55,402 nt of DNA from positions 1 through 55,402 of the forward strand of contig CAZUWH010000016.1 of assembly GCA_964624075.1 (NCBI GenBank), in the 5' to 3' direction. The notes below the pieces were generated by a model. That model searched no databases, was not told where the DNA came from, and saw nothing but the letters and a program-made list of their open reading frames with translations. Source of the DNA: CAZUWH01 sp964624075. GTDB taxonomy: Bacteria; Pseudomonadota; Alphaproteobacteria; Rhodospirillales; Rhodospirillaceae. How positions within the stretch are numbered: the first letter of the stretch is position 1; every line of letters begins with the position of its first letter. Position numbers and translations under genes: made by a program. Positions 35,201 through 44,788 of the stretch are shown here, piece by piece.

Positions 35201-35876
35201 CCATGTTGTTGCCGGTCTCGGTGTTGTGGGTTGGCATGTATCCCCGGCCGCACAGGTAAAGATGACTGGGCGAGTCGCCTTCTATGCAGCGGACCAGCGG
35301 ACCGGCACGCTCGCTACCAGCTTGACGGCGACGATGCGGTAGCGGTCCCGGCGCAGCAGCTTCGGCATCGGTCGGCCCATGTCGGTCAGGTCTCTCCCAT
35401 CCCCCATACCGGCTAGCGATGCACGGCATCGCAGACGACCTCTTGGCCGTCATCAAGCACCAATTCGAAGCACGGGTGCCCGGTCATGACATCCGACACG
35501 CCGACCACCTGGCAGACGCGCCCGCCCTCGTCGAACAGGGGATCGTCGACGACGAGCATACCCATGGTCTTCCAGCCGTCCGGCGTCGGGATCGGCGTGT
35601 CCACGGCCAACGGTCTGCCGACCTGGACACCCTTCATCAGCATCACGCGCCGCACCGGGCTGGCCGGCGACAGGCAATCCATAATCTCCTCAGGTACGGC
35701 GTGCGCGCCGTGCGCCAGCGGCCAGGTTCCGAGGCGCTTTTAGATGACAGAACGCGATACCGGTCCGCCCACTCCGACACCGTGAGCAAGGGGTCGGGCT
35801 TCAGCCCTTCGTACCAGACATGCTCCAGGTCCTCGGCGCCGTCGAAGACGTCGAGCGAAGACGGATCGGGGATCAT
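35201..35876 (-). pseudogene. Terminase large subunit (GpA type) remnant with intein
   Basis: The N-terminal part of a lambda GpA-like terminase reads DPLLTVSEWADRYRVLSSKS and SEPGRWRTARTPYL. After a frameshift near 35690 it continues MDCLSPASPVRRVMLMKG then VQVG, the start of the ATP-binding loop. An intein-like block interrupts the loop at that point and ends PTHN. The extein resumes as TETGNN and then stops at a deletion that joins the capsid gene. Everything after the Walker A region (ATPase, nuclease) is gone. Confidence 0.7.
35223..35613 (-). other. Intein remnant in the terminase ATP-binding loop
   Basis: N-terminal Hint-type sequence LAVDTPIPTPDGW, FDEGGRVCQVVGVSDV and VVCDAVHR, and C-terminal intein sequence RDRYRIVAVKLVASVPV, DSPSHLYLCGRGYMPTHN followed by extein Thr. 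Position 1 of the intein is Pro instead of the expected Cys, Ser or Ala. There is an in-frame TAG at 35413-35415 and a small duplication (GTCCGCTG twice) near 35290. At about 130 codons it is mini-intein sized; any homing-endonuclease domain is missing. Splicing is impossible as it stands. Confidence 0.65.
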
Positions 35877-35950
35877 CGGGGTGGCTCCGCAAGAGCATCA
35901 GCGCCGTTCCTGGTCAGAGGCGGCACCGCGAAGGTTAAAATGGATGCGTA

Positions 35951-36175
35951 TCAGGCGTTGCGGCGATGCAGGGCCACGGCGGCCGTGTAGATGGCTTGCG
36001 CATTAGCGAGTGCCTGATCCAGGCCGAGGACCGTGCCGATAGCGGCGGTGCGGTTGCCATCATCCGTGTATCCGAGTGCCTCAACGGCCTGTGTATGGGC
36101 TCTGCAGAGAATTTCTTCAACCATTGCCAAGTTCAGGGCGATGGCGTGGTCGGCGGCGGAAGTCGTGGTCGTCAT
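35951..36175 (-). CDS. Small prophage-region protein, unknown function
   Basis: A 74-residue frame from ATG 36175 with GGAGG seven nt upstream. The sequence (AIALNLAMVEEILCRAHTQA, NRTAAIGTVLGLDQALANAQ) looks like a compact helical protein and shows no damage. I do not recognise the family. It lies upstream of the terminase remnant in the same orientation. Confidence 0.45.
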   Translation of the reverse strand: MTTTTSAADHAIALNLAMVEEILCRAHTQAVEALGYTDDGNRTAAIGTVLGLDQALANAQAIYTAAVALHRRNA

Positions 36176-36324
36176 GGCAATGCCTCCTTGATTGTTCACG
36201 CATTCATGAAGACGCTGATAATCGCCTCCAGGACACCAGGCTCCCCAGCGAGACCGACGACGATGCCATCGTGCGCGTCATCCGGCAGCACCGCGGGTAG
36301 AAGCCGAACTGAGGGAGACGCACC

Positions 36325-36696
36325 ATATCCGTAATCCTCCTCGACCAGCTTCTCGCCTCGATCCCGGCCGCCTACCGGCCGGCAGTGATCTGGTTCCTCG
36401 TCGACATCGCCGGCGCCCTTGGGACAGCGCCAACACCAGAGCCGAGCCGTACCGGCCTGGCTCTCCAGCCGCTGCCGATCGAGACCCTCGACGAACTGGT
36501 GGCTCTCCTCAAAGAGTTGCAGATCGTGCTTAGCGACGAAGACCCGCCGATTGCCGTGCATTTCGAGTCCGACAAGCCGCTCCGCGCCAGTATCGTCAAC
36601 CTGACCCTGCCGGCCGACGGCTCGGTGGCCATCGCACTGTCCGTGAACATCCGCGATGGCGATCCGGCGGCGTGGTCTCGACGATCGGCCGAGTGA
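36325..36696 (+). pseudogene. Hypothetical protein, start codon possibly lost
   Basis: A plus-strand frame of about 123 codons with protein-like sequence (VILLDQLLASIPAAYRPAVI, ETLDELVALLKELQIVLS, GSVAIALSVNIRDGDPAAW), against the direction of the surrounding phage genes. GAGGGAG is followed nine nt later by ATA at 36325, where an ATG would be expected; the first in-frame start-like codon is well inside. It is unrecognised, and could be a former ATG mutated to ATA. Confidence 0.35.
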
Positions 36697-36806
36697 GCTG
36701 CACTACGTGATCGCCGTGGTAGCCGAGCATGGGTGCGGCAACCATAGGCAGTTGTCAGCCCTTCGCCGACAACTTCACGAAGCTATCGAGTGACGCGTAG
36801 ATGGCT

Positions 36807-37747
36807 TCAAAGAGGATCCGTAGCATCGGCCGCCTCCACCCGTGCGATCCGCCCGAGGATCCAGCCGACGACAGGGACGGCCATGCTGTTGCCAATGGCT
36901 TTGTATCTCGGGCCATCGGCTGCGGGCTTGCCGCGCCAGATGATGGCGGTCCAGTCGTCAGGAAAACCCTGAAGCCGTTCGCACTCTCGCGGAGTCAATC
37001 GGCGGACTCCTGACCGTCCAACCGGAACCAGCGGCGTGCCGCGCCCGGTGCCGTCCTCGCTGCCATCGAACCCTTCGCCACGCAAGGCGTGGGCGAGTGT
37101 CGGGTAGATGAAGGTCTCGGTCTCGAAATCCATCCGCCCGCACGGCCCGCCGTGGGCATTAACGGCGGTGGCTACGTCGATCGGCCTGCTGATGTTGTTG
37201 CCGCCGAAGGCGAGGCCACCACCGAGGTGAGCGCCGCGTGCAGGGTGGCCAGCAGGATCCGGCCGCGTTTTGCCGCCCGGCGGAGGATCCCGGCGCAGGC
37301 TTTGGCGCTCAAGTAGTATCGAGCGTCTAGCACCCGCCAGGCTCACCCGAACCCGCATTCCGCTAGCGCCCTGAGGAGGGCGCCAAAGTTCCGTCCGTCG
37401 TGGCTCGACAGGAGGCCAGGGACGTTTTCGAATAGGAACATGCGGGCGCCAATGCGGCGAGCCACGTCAACGGCGACGAGGGCGAGATTACCGCGTGGAT
37501 CGGCGAGTCCGAGCCGTCAGCCGGCGACCGAGAAGCTCTGGTAGGGCACTCCAGCGACAACGAGATCGACGGGTTCGACGGCATTCCAGTCCACCTTCGT
37601 GACATCGCCCAGGTTCGGCACGCCGGGAAAGCGCACCGCATGCACGGTGGCCGGAAACGGCGCGTTCTCGGCGCACCAGCGCCAGTTGATGAAGGGCGCG
37701 GTGCACTCGGGCGCGCCGATACCCGAGAACAGCGTGCCACCCTTCAT
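36807..37747 (-). pseudogene. Phage C5-cytosine DNA methyltransferase, inactivated
   Basis: Motif I is GTLFSGIGAPE at the N-terminus (ATG 37747). Motif IV should be GVPCQSFSVAG but reads GVPYQSFSVAG: the catalytic cysteine is Tyr (TAC). The next codon after FSVAG is TGA (37517-37519), with another TGA at 37343-37345. Later pieces include RRIGARMFLFENVPGLLS, motif IX-like LTPRECERLQGFPDDW, and motif X YKAIGNSMAVPVVGWI. Frame changes occur in the target-recognition region. The ATG overlaps the upstream methyltransferase stop (ATGA), so they were once an operon. Confidence 0.8.
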
Positions 37748-38647
37748 CGCCGTTCGGCCGCCATGGCGTCGAACGTCCGGCCGTCGCCGTCCAAGGTGGC
37801 GGCTTTGCCCGAGGCTTCCTGCCAGCGGCGGACGATCACGTCGCAGTAGGCCGGGTCAAGTTCGACGAGGCGCGACCGCCGTCCCGTACGTTCGCAGGCG
37901 ATGCACGTGGTGCCGGAGCCGGCGAAGGGATCGAGCACGATGTCGCCGCGTCGGCTGGAATTGCGCACGGCGTGCTCGACCAGTTCCACCGGCTTCATGG
38001 TCGGGTGCAGGTCGTTGACCCTGGGGCGGTCGACCATCCACACGTCGCCCTGGCCGCGAGCCGCCCGCACCAGTGGTGCTCGGTGCCCTCGCGCCAGCCA
38101 TACAGGATCGGCTCGTATTGGCGCTGGTAGTCGGAGCGGCCTAGGGTGAAGCTGTTCTTGGCCCAGATGATGAAGGTCGACCAATATACCCACCGGCCTC
38201 GGTGAACGCCTTGTACAAGGTGTGCAACTCGGACGACGACATGCAGCAGCCAGTCCAGGTCCTCGTCGGCGAAGCCAACAAGGTCGAGGTTAAAGCCGCC
38301 CTCCTGCAGGCGGGCCAGTTCGGCCGCCAACATTTCGTCATTCCAGGATCCGTTCAGGGTAATCTGGTTGTCGGCCAGACGGAAGGCGCGCGCCTGGGCG
38401 TCGGACAGATGGCTGAACCGGGATCACAGGCACCTCGGCCTGGCCGAGGTGCCTTGCCGCCAGCAGCCGGCCGTGGCCGGTAATCAGGACCCCCTGATCA
38501 TCGATCAGGCACGGCACATTGAAGCCGAATTCGGCGATGGAGCCGGCGATCTTGTGCCACCTGTTCCGGCGAATGGGTGCGGGCGTTGGCGACATAGGGC
38601 AGCAACCGCTCCACAGGCTAGTAAGCGATCTCAAGCGGACGGGACAT
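37744..38647 (-). pseudogene. ParB-domain N4/N6-type DNA methyltransferase, internally deleted
   Basis: ATG 38647 opens MSRPLEIAY, then TAG at 38618-38620, then VERLLPYVANARTHSPEQVA. After a frameshift the ParB-like domain follows (SIAEFGFNVPCLIDDQGVL, TGHGRLLAARHLG). LLAAELARLQEGGFNLDLVG is joined directly to ELHTLYKAFTEAGG, so the segment with the catalytic DPPY motif is missing. The C-terminal methylase part remains: DYQRQYEPILYGWREGTEHH, MKPVELVEHAVRNS, DPFAGSGTTCIACERTGRR. It is typical of phage ParB-methylase fusions. Confidence 0.72.
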
Positions 38648-39236
38648 AACCGCCTCTCCGTACCCTCGCCACCACCGTCGGATCGGTGCTGTCGCCGCAA
38701 AGGAGACGATGCTCGCTCATGGTCCACAGGTCGCCCGGACGGGTGACGGGATCGCGCGGCGGTTCGGGTGCCTCGTCGGCGTCATCCTCCGCCGGCCCGT
38801 CGGTGTCTGCCGGTATTATCGTCGAGCGGCGCCATGAGACTGGCGAATTCGGCATCATCAAAGCCGATCAGCGATAGATCGAAGCCCTCGGCGTTCAGAG
38901 CATGGAATTCTTCGGCCAAGAGCGCCTCATTCCACCCTGCCGCGATTGCCAGCTGGTTGTCCGCGATCACGTAGGCCCGCCGCTGGGCCAGTGTCATGTC
39001 GGCGCCAGCCGGATCACCGGCACCGTGTCGAGCCCGAGCTGACGGGCGGCCATCAGCCGGCCATGGCCCGCGATGAGCCCACCCCCATCGTCGACCAGAA
39101 GAGGATTGGTCCAGCCGAGCTCTACTATCGAGGCAGCGATCTTCGCCACCTGGTCGGCCGAGTGCGTGCGCGGGTTACGGGCATACGACCGCAGCCGCTC
39201 CAGCGGCCAGTACTCGACGTGAAGATCATCGAGCAT
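38648..39236 (-). pseudogene. Second ParB-domain DNA methyltransferase, 5' half only
   Basis: From ATG 39236: MLDDLHVEYWPLERLRSYAR, DQVAKIAASIVELGWTNPLL, AGHGRLMAARQLGLDTVPVI. After a one-base frameshift near 38998 it continues TLAQRRAYVIADNQLAIAAG, and it ends at DLWTMSEHRLLCGDSTDPTV. That last motif normally leads into the methylase domain, but here the sequence jumps straight to the start codon of the next ParB-methylase. The catalytic domain is deleted. Confidence 0.7.
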
Positions 39237-39246
39237 AGAGTTACTC

Positions 39247-40018
39247 TCAAAAGTCGTACAGAGAGGAGCACTGCGGCGGTTCCCACAGCGCCAGGAGATC
39301 AAACTGCCGGCCGCCGCGGGTGGTCCACGACCAGCGCACCACCTCGCGGATGCCCGGCATGGCCAGCGTCGGATCGACGATGTGCGGGCCAGGCGTCTTG
39401 TCGGCGGCGAAGAAGGTGGAATTGCCGCGCTTCGAAGCCGCCGCCACTAGCCGTTCCCATTCGGCGATGCGCTCGATATGCTCGGGCTAGCGGGCGGCGA
39501 TGGTTGTGGATCTCATCCTTCCGCGCATGGATGCAGGGTATGCAGCAGACCCGGCTGCAGCCGAGACGGTAGAGCGAGTTGGGCTCGATCCCATGCCGGC
39601 GATACAGTTCGAACACCGCCGCCACCGGCCAGCGCAGCAGCGGCCGGTACAGCCACAACCCGCCGCCGAGGCGTTCGAGTTTCGGCAGATGCGCCCGCCG
39701 GACGGACTCCTTGGCGCGGATACAGACCCAGTTGGCGACCGACTGTCCGGCCGACAGAAGCGGCTCGATGACCCGGAAGAACACCGGCTGGTGCCTTAGT
39801 TCCTGGGAGCAAAAGCGGGCCCGCGTCGAAGGAAATTTGCCTTTCACCAGGCACAAATCCAGGAACGGCACCTCGGTCGGGCGCAGAACTTCCAGCGCTC
39901 GCGCCACCGTAGCTGCCGGAACGCCCTTGGTGGGCCACATCTCGGCGACAAAACGGCGCTTGCGGGCGAAATCCTCGGCAAAATCGGCCCTGACCCAGCG
40001 GATTTCCGGGCCACCGGT
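39247..40018 (-). pseudogene. PAPS-reductase-family phage protein, truncated
   Basis: Phage-borne phosphoadenosine phosphosulfate reductase-like protein; in phages such proteins are often linked to DNA modification or have unknown roles. Readable pieces are IRWVRADFAEDFARKRRFVA, LDLCLVKGKFPSTRARFCSQ, RRHGIEPNSLYRLGCSRVCC, IPCIHARKDEI and LVAAASKRGNSTFFAADKTP. The N-terminal SGGKDS loop is lost by fusion to the ParB-like gene upstream. TAG at 39487-39489 and an insertion near 39510 break the C-terminal part. Confidence 0.68.
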
Positions 40019-40029
40019 CCGTTGCGGCG

Positions 40030-40705
40030 CGGAGGGGCTGACGCCCGGTCGGTCCGCCTTTTCTCCAGATACCGCACCAGATCCTCGACCTTGGCGGTCT
40101 GTTCGGCGGCAGGTGCGGTCGCTACCTGGGAAGGGCGGACTGATTGTCGGCCAGGCCGGCTGCGACGGCGGTTCCCTTGGCTTTGGGAACGATGGGGTCG
40201 ATCTCGACTGCTCGCTGGCCTTCCTGGCGGGTGACGCCCAGTTCACGCACGGCGGCGTTGATGCCGCCCTGGTTCCCTCGTCCCTCAACCCGACCACGCC
40301 GAGAAACTGGCCTAAGTTGGGCTGGTTTCTCTTCTGCCTGCCTTTTCTCTGTCAGCCGCACCCACTCGGCGATGTGCTCGGCCCGCTCCAGGACCGTCAG
40401 CTCCGCGCGGTGCAGGTTCTCGGCGATCTCCCACAGCCGGGCATCGGTATCGTCGCCGTACAGGAATACGGCCGGGATGCTCTCCCAGCCGAGCCGGCGG
40501 ACGGCCTCCAGGCGATGGCGGCCGGCGATCAGAGTCAGTTCGTCGTCAGCGCGCGAGCGCACCATGATCGGCGTCAGGAGGCCGAGCCGCTCGATCGAGG
40601 CCATCAGTTCGACCACCGCCGGCCTCGTCGATGGCGCGGCGGCTGGCCGGCCGGCACCGTAACGTTGTCCACGATCACCGGCCCGATGTCGGACAGCTTC
40701 GCCAT
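40030..40705 (-). pseudogene. ParB-like nuclease-domain protein, frameshifted
   Basis: ATG 40705 with GGAGG upstream reads AKLSDIGPVIVDNVTVPAG. After a frameshift near 40640 it continues VVELMASIERLGLLTPIMVR, AGRHRLEAVRRLGWESIPAV, DDTDARLWEIAENLHRAEL, GGINAAVRELGVTRQ. A further frame change near 40130 leads into VATAPAAEQTAKVEDLVRYL. It resembles plasmid/phage ParB N-terminal-domain proteins. The end fuses into the PAPS-reductase remnant. Confidence 0.68.
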
Positions 40706-41630
40706 CACATGGCCTCCGGGAAAAGGCTCGGTGCTACAGGCGGCGTCGGTCTGCCATTTCAGGGACCGCACCGTCTTGCCGGTGCGCAGGGTGTTCCAGG
40801 CCTTGAGGGTGATGGTGGCGAGATAGACGTTTGGAGAAGGCGGGCGTTGCGCCCCTTGTTGTCGATCAGGCGCTGGCGCAGCAGGTACAGGGCGTCGGAT
40901 TTCCGCGACAGCCCGAGCCCGGTGGTCAGGGTGTCGAAGAACGTTACCGCCAGGGTCAGATCCTTGGCCGCGCAGACGTAGTGCAGGAAGGCGGCGACAG
41001 CAATCCGGTCTGCGGTACAGGCGCTGGCCGACCTCGACGCTGGCGGACAGGGTGGGATGGGCCGCAAGGAAACTCCACGCCATCGGCATTGGACAGGGTC
41101 GCATCGGCATGTCCCGGCAGCCCCTTGCCGTAGTGGTACACCCAGTTGAGCGCCGCCGCCATGGTGCGGGAATTCCGCACGCCATCGATCCCGAGCACGT
41201 CGCTCAAGCTCCGCTTGGCGCCGACGTTGGTGATGCGGAAGGCAGCCCGCTCGATGCCGAAGCACACGTAGGAGTAGAACTGGTAGCCCGATAGGACGCA
41301 GGCCTACAGGCGGTGCTGGCCGTCGTTGAGGATACCCACCTTCGCGAACATGATCGGCTCGCAGGTAACCATCCACCGGCCCTGGTGCATGGCGTCGGCG
41401 AAGCGGCGGACGGCCGTCTAGTTCAAGGGCCGGTTGGCCTGATTGTGCTCGAGCATCACTTCCGCCATCATCGGAGTGATGGTCATGGTCTCGAAGCCGC
41501 CGTTGGCAATCAGTCTGGCGCGGCGCAGGCGGAAGCGCTCAGCCTCGGCCTGGTAGGTGGACGTGGACAGAAACAGCGTCGCCTCGACGGGCGGCGTTTT
41601 CCTAGCTGTCATGGTCATCGTTGCCTTCAT
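40697..41630 (-). pseudogene. Phage hypothetical protein with DGQHR motif
   Basis: Pieces read TLFLSTSTYQAEAERFRLRR, TPMMAEVMLEHNQANRPLN, then TAG at 41418-41420 (usually Gln), then TAVRRFADAMHQGRWMVTCE, ILNDGQHRL, then TAG at 41304-41306, then RITNVGAKRSLSDVLGIDGV and NSRTMAAALNWVYHYGKG. The end frame LFPEAM overlaps the ParB-like gene start. The family is common in phages and of unknown function; the DGQHR motif recalls ParB/DndB-type proteins. Confidence 0.55.
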
Positions 41631-41727
41631 CGGGGCCGGCCGGCCCCGATGAAGCTCGGGGAAGCAATCGCCGCTCACATCCGGGGTTCCCTCCCCGGAT
41701 CATTAGGACCGCAGCTCCAGCGGCCGC

Positions 41728-42294
41728 TCATCTGAGGTTGACCTTGATTTCCGACAGTTCGGCCAGATGCTGTCGGATGTATTTCTCCAGCACCGTCTGC
41801 AGCATCGCCGCATCGACGCCCAGTTCAGCGGCCATCTACGCCGCGATCCTAGCTGGCAGGTTCAACAGCGCATCCCTTTCCTGGCGGGCAAGATTGAACA
41901 CCAGGGCCATCGCCCGAGCCCGATTGATCAGCTCACCTTGAAGATTCTAAAGCCTACGGTTGTTTCTCTTGACGAGAATGACCTCGTTGGTCGTACGCGT
42001 CCGCAGGTACTGGTCTGGCGAGGCGGTCGCCAGCGGACTACCAGGCTCGGGCGTCGTCGGGGTGGCATCCGGGACGGGATCCACACTTTGGCGTCGGCCG
42101 CTGCTTGGCCGGATCGATCATCGCCGGCCGGCAGCGCGAGCCTTCTGGATGGCGCCGCGCGACACGCCGGCATGGGCCGCATATTGCCGTTCCGACATCC
42201 CTCTCATGGCCGTGCTGGACTCCGTCTGGACCCGGCTGAGTTGTTGGAGATGCCGACGTTTAGGTGCGGCTACATCTTCCTTTCCCATCGACAT
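41728..42294 (-). pseudogene. Phage terminase small-subunit-like protein, decayed
   Basis: The N-terminal helix-turn-helix-like part is ERQYAAHAGVSRGAIQKARA. The C-terminal part is LRTRTTNEVILVKRNNRRL, TAG at 41947-41949, then NLQGELINRARAMALVFNLA, RQERDALLNLPARIAA, TAG at 41836-41838, then MAAELGVDAAMLQTVLEKYI. The domain order matches small packaging proteins of lambda-like phages. The middle is frameshifted. It is the first phage gene on the minus strand, nearest the tRNA. Confidence 0.6.
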
Positions 42295-42363
42295 AACGTG
42301 CTGACGCGATTGAGCACGAGAAACGCCGGGGACTGCCGATCGAGACCTTCTACGAGGAGGGCC

Positions 42364-42681
42364 ATGTGGCGCAACGATCCTCGTGCCCACGAGCGGGTCG
42401 AAAATGCCAAACGGCGACAGCGTAAGGTTGCCGAAATGCGGGTTATCCAAGACGGTTGTCGGTGGGTTGAATTCTGCGGGTACCGGACCTTCTTCAAACG
42501 AGCAGAATTTGCCGATGGGACGGTGACCGGCCACTAGCGCCGTGGCCATTGGCGTAATCAGCGCTACGGCAAGCGTCTCTCCGAGACCAAGGTGATTTGG
42601 ATTCGGCCAACCATGGTTGGCTCCGATGGCGAGCACGTCGACTCCCGTCCCACGGTCTACAACGTGACAGAACGGAAATGA
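42364..42681 (+). pseudogene. Hypothetical mobile-element protein fragment
   Basis: A plus-strand frame: MWRNDPRAHERVENAKRRQR, FKRAEFADGTVTGH, TAG at 42535-42537, then RRGHWRNQRYGKRLSETKVI and WIRPTMVGSDG, ending TGA 42679-42681. The GHWR...VWIRP pattern is common in proteins of unknown function on plasmids and phages. A single TAG interrupts it. Confidence 0.4.
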
Positions 42682-42931
42682 CGAGATGTCGTTTGGATCG
42701 TCACCGCCACCCACTGTGCCGATGCGAATCCTCGGTATCCGTACCGACAGGTTCAGGAACCGGCTCCTCCGGTCGACCAGAATCTTCTCGAAACGCCAAA
42801 ATGGGCCGCTTCAGCTATCTCTTTGATTTTGACCGACAAAAGTCGGTATGAATATTTCAGCAAAAAAGGCGCAGAATTGCGCTGTTTTTAGGGCTTGATT
42901 GCGATGGAGAGAGAATCTTCAAGATGAAGAT

Positions 42932-43021
42932 TGGCGGAGGGGGTGGGATTCGAACCCACGGTGCACTTGCGCGCACAACGGTTTTCGAGACCGCCCCGAT
43001 CGACCGCTCTGGCACCCCTCC
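42932..43021 (-). tRNA. tRNA-Ser, anticodon CGA
   Basis: The minus strand folds as a 90-nt class II tRNA. The acceptor stem GGAGGGG pairs perfectly with CCCCTCC, the anticodon loop CTCGAAA carries anticodon CGA (decoding UCG), there is a long variable arm, a T-arm GTGGGTTCGAATCCCAC, discriminator G, and an encoded CCA at 42932-42934. It lies at the edge of the prophage remnant, a typical integration position. Confidence 0.93.
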
Positions 43022-43396
43022 AGATGGAATGGACTTCTTCAGGGCACCCTTCGTACCCTGGAACGCCATTTTCCGCAACATTTTATCAGCGGAACACTTC
43101 CAAAAACCGCCCGATTTCATTGTAAGGCGAAGCACGGTGTGATTTAGACCCCTATCTGTGCGCGACACGTGCGGGGTGACACGCAGTTCTGCATTTTGGC
43201 GTAGTGTGCGGTTGCGGGATATTTCTGGGGGATATCAAGGGATTGGGGGAGGTTGCGACAGGGGGAATGAGAGAAAATGGGCCGAAATGAGGGAAATGAC
43301 AGGCAGCCTTGCATACTGCAACCCTCACGAATCCGAGTGTGACAAGCGCCACGGCAGAGACCTACACCACCATGACCACCCTCTAGGCAAGCAACA
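43022..43396. other. Junction between tRNA-Ser and the defence-gene remnant
   Basis: It includes the tRNA promoter region and about 250 bp in which no gene is recognised. GATAT and ATATC arms near 43220-43240 form a small palindrome. The 5' part of the DUF1156 gene should lie here but is gone. Confidence 0.35.
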
Positions 43397-44009
43397 GTGG
43401 CGGGGCAGGCCGAGGGATCCTTCAGGTCGCGCTCGCGGTGGCGCCTGGAACAGCTCACCCGGATGACGGCTAAGACCGAACTCGACGGCCCGACCGCGTA
43501 GTTCGTGCTGGCTTGGGATGCCTTCCGGGCTCTAGTATTTCCCTATGACGAAGCCCTGCGCCTCGCCCGCGCTGTTGGTGTCGACCTTGGACAAGGACAT
43601 CGTCAGCCGGCTGGCCGGGAAGAAGGCTTCCGATCTGGCGCTGTGGGATAGCGCTAGCCGGGCTGCCAAGGGCGCCCTCGGGCCCGCCAATGGTACGCGC
43701 GGCATGGTCGACGCTCTTTGTGTGCACCACGCCGCACACCTGGGACGTACCAGAACCCTCGAGGCTACCCGGGAAATGGCCGAGAAGAATGGTCTTGACG
43801 GGAGGGGGACCCGGCCTTCCTGGTCTCGCTCCAGGCGGTGCTGCCGCCATCGAAGGCGTAGATAGGCATCGATCTCGAGGGGGATCTGGCGGCGGCGGGT
43901 TCCGATTTCGAGGCCCTGGAAAAGCTGCGGCACCCTGGCCTGGTCCGACAAGGTCACGATACCCAAACAGCTTGAACTCTGGCAGGAGAATGCCAGGGCA
44001 GCGGTATAG
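43397..44009 (+). pseudogene. DUF1156 anti-phage-associated methylase, 3' remnant
   Basis: The C-terminal part of a DUF1156 DNA methylase of the kind found in predicted anti-phage clusters: RWRLEQLTRMTAKTELDGPT, TAG at 43499-43501, FVLAWDAFRALVFPYDEALR. A frameshift leads to DKDIVSRLAGKKASDLALWD, GALGPANGTRGMVDAL and LEATREMAEKNGLD; a second gives DPAFLVSLQAVLPPSKA, TAG at 43859-43861, IGIDLEGDLAAAGSDFEALE. It ends at its natural TAG 44007-44009, 3 bp before the helicase gene. The catalytic N-terminal two-thirds are missing. Confidence 0.65.
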
Positions 44010-44543
44010 CCAATGAGTCTGCTCGTCGATCACCCCTGGTTGGTGAAGTACACGCCCGACGATGGTGATCTCGTCGCGCTGCTCTACGTGCCGGCCTTGC
44101 GGTGCGCAACGCGCTATGACCGGCTGACCGGATTCTTCTCGGCCTCCGCACTGGCGCTGGCGGCTAGTGGGGGTGGAGGGGCTGCTTGCGAACGATGGCC
44201 GCATGCGTCTGGTGGTCGGCTGTACGCTGGAGGAGCCCGAAATTGACGCCATTATCAGAGGCGAAACTCTGCGGGCGACGGTGGAACACAAGATCGTGGC
44301 CAATCCCGTCCATCCCGAGATGGTTGACGACCTTGAATTGCTGGCCTGGATGGTGGCACATGGTCATCTCTGAGGTGAAGATCGCGGTGCCGTGTGACAA
44401 TAGCCGCAGGCCCATGGCTTCCAACGCCATTTTCCACGAAAAGACGGGCCTCATCGAGGACAAGGCCGGCGACCGGATCGCCTTCACCGGGTCCATGAAC
44501 GAAACGGCAGCAGGCTGGACACAGAACTGGGAAAGCCTGCACC

Positions 44544-44585
44544 TCTCCTCCTCACGGACCAGGCGCCTGGTCCGGGAGGAGGAGA
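44544..44585. repeat. 42-bp near-perfect palindrome inside the helicase remnant
   Basis: Arms 44544-44564 and 44565-44585 are inverted copies with one mismatch and no loop, centred on GGCGCC. The right arm is coding (reads VREEENF in the PLD region). The left arm replaces the expected protein sequence after NWESLH, so it looks like an inverted copy of the right arm. Confidence 0.8.
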
Positions 44586-44788
44586 ATTTCGCCAAGCTCT
44601 GGGTAGACCATGCCCGGCACGCCCTGACCATCGACGTGCCGGTGGCCGTTCGGGATGACCTGCTGCGCTTCCTGCCGAGGGACAACCGCCCGCCCGCCTT
44701 GAAGGGAAGCGGCCGGTGATTGATGCGCCGTCGGCTCCGGCCCCGGACGATCCCCTGCCAGCGTCCGGGGCGCCTCCCTCGAACCTGC

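Noticed and set aside
36196..36561. Minus-strand frame of about 120 codons opposite the plus-strand hypothetical at 36325-36696
   Set aside because: Its sequence is less protein-like than the plus frame, and no ribosome-binding site stands out.
34472..43861. Recoding of TAG to glutamine in a phage
   Set aside because: The residues expected at the TAG sites include Gln, Tyr, Trp and others; the same genes carry frameshifts and deletions, and host genes use TAG as a normal stop.
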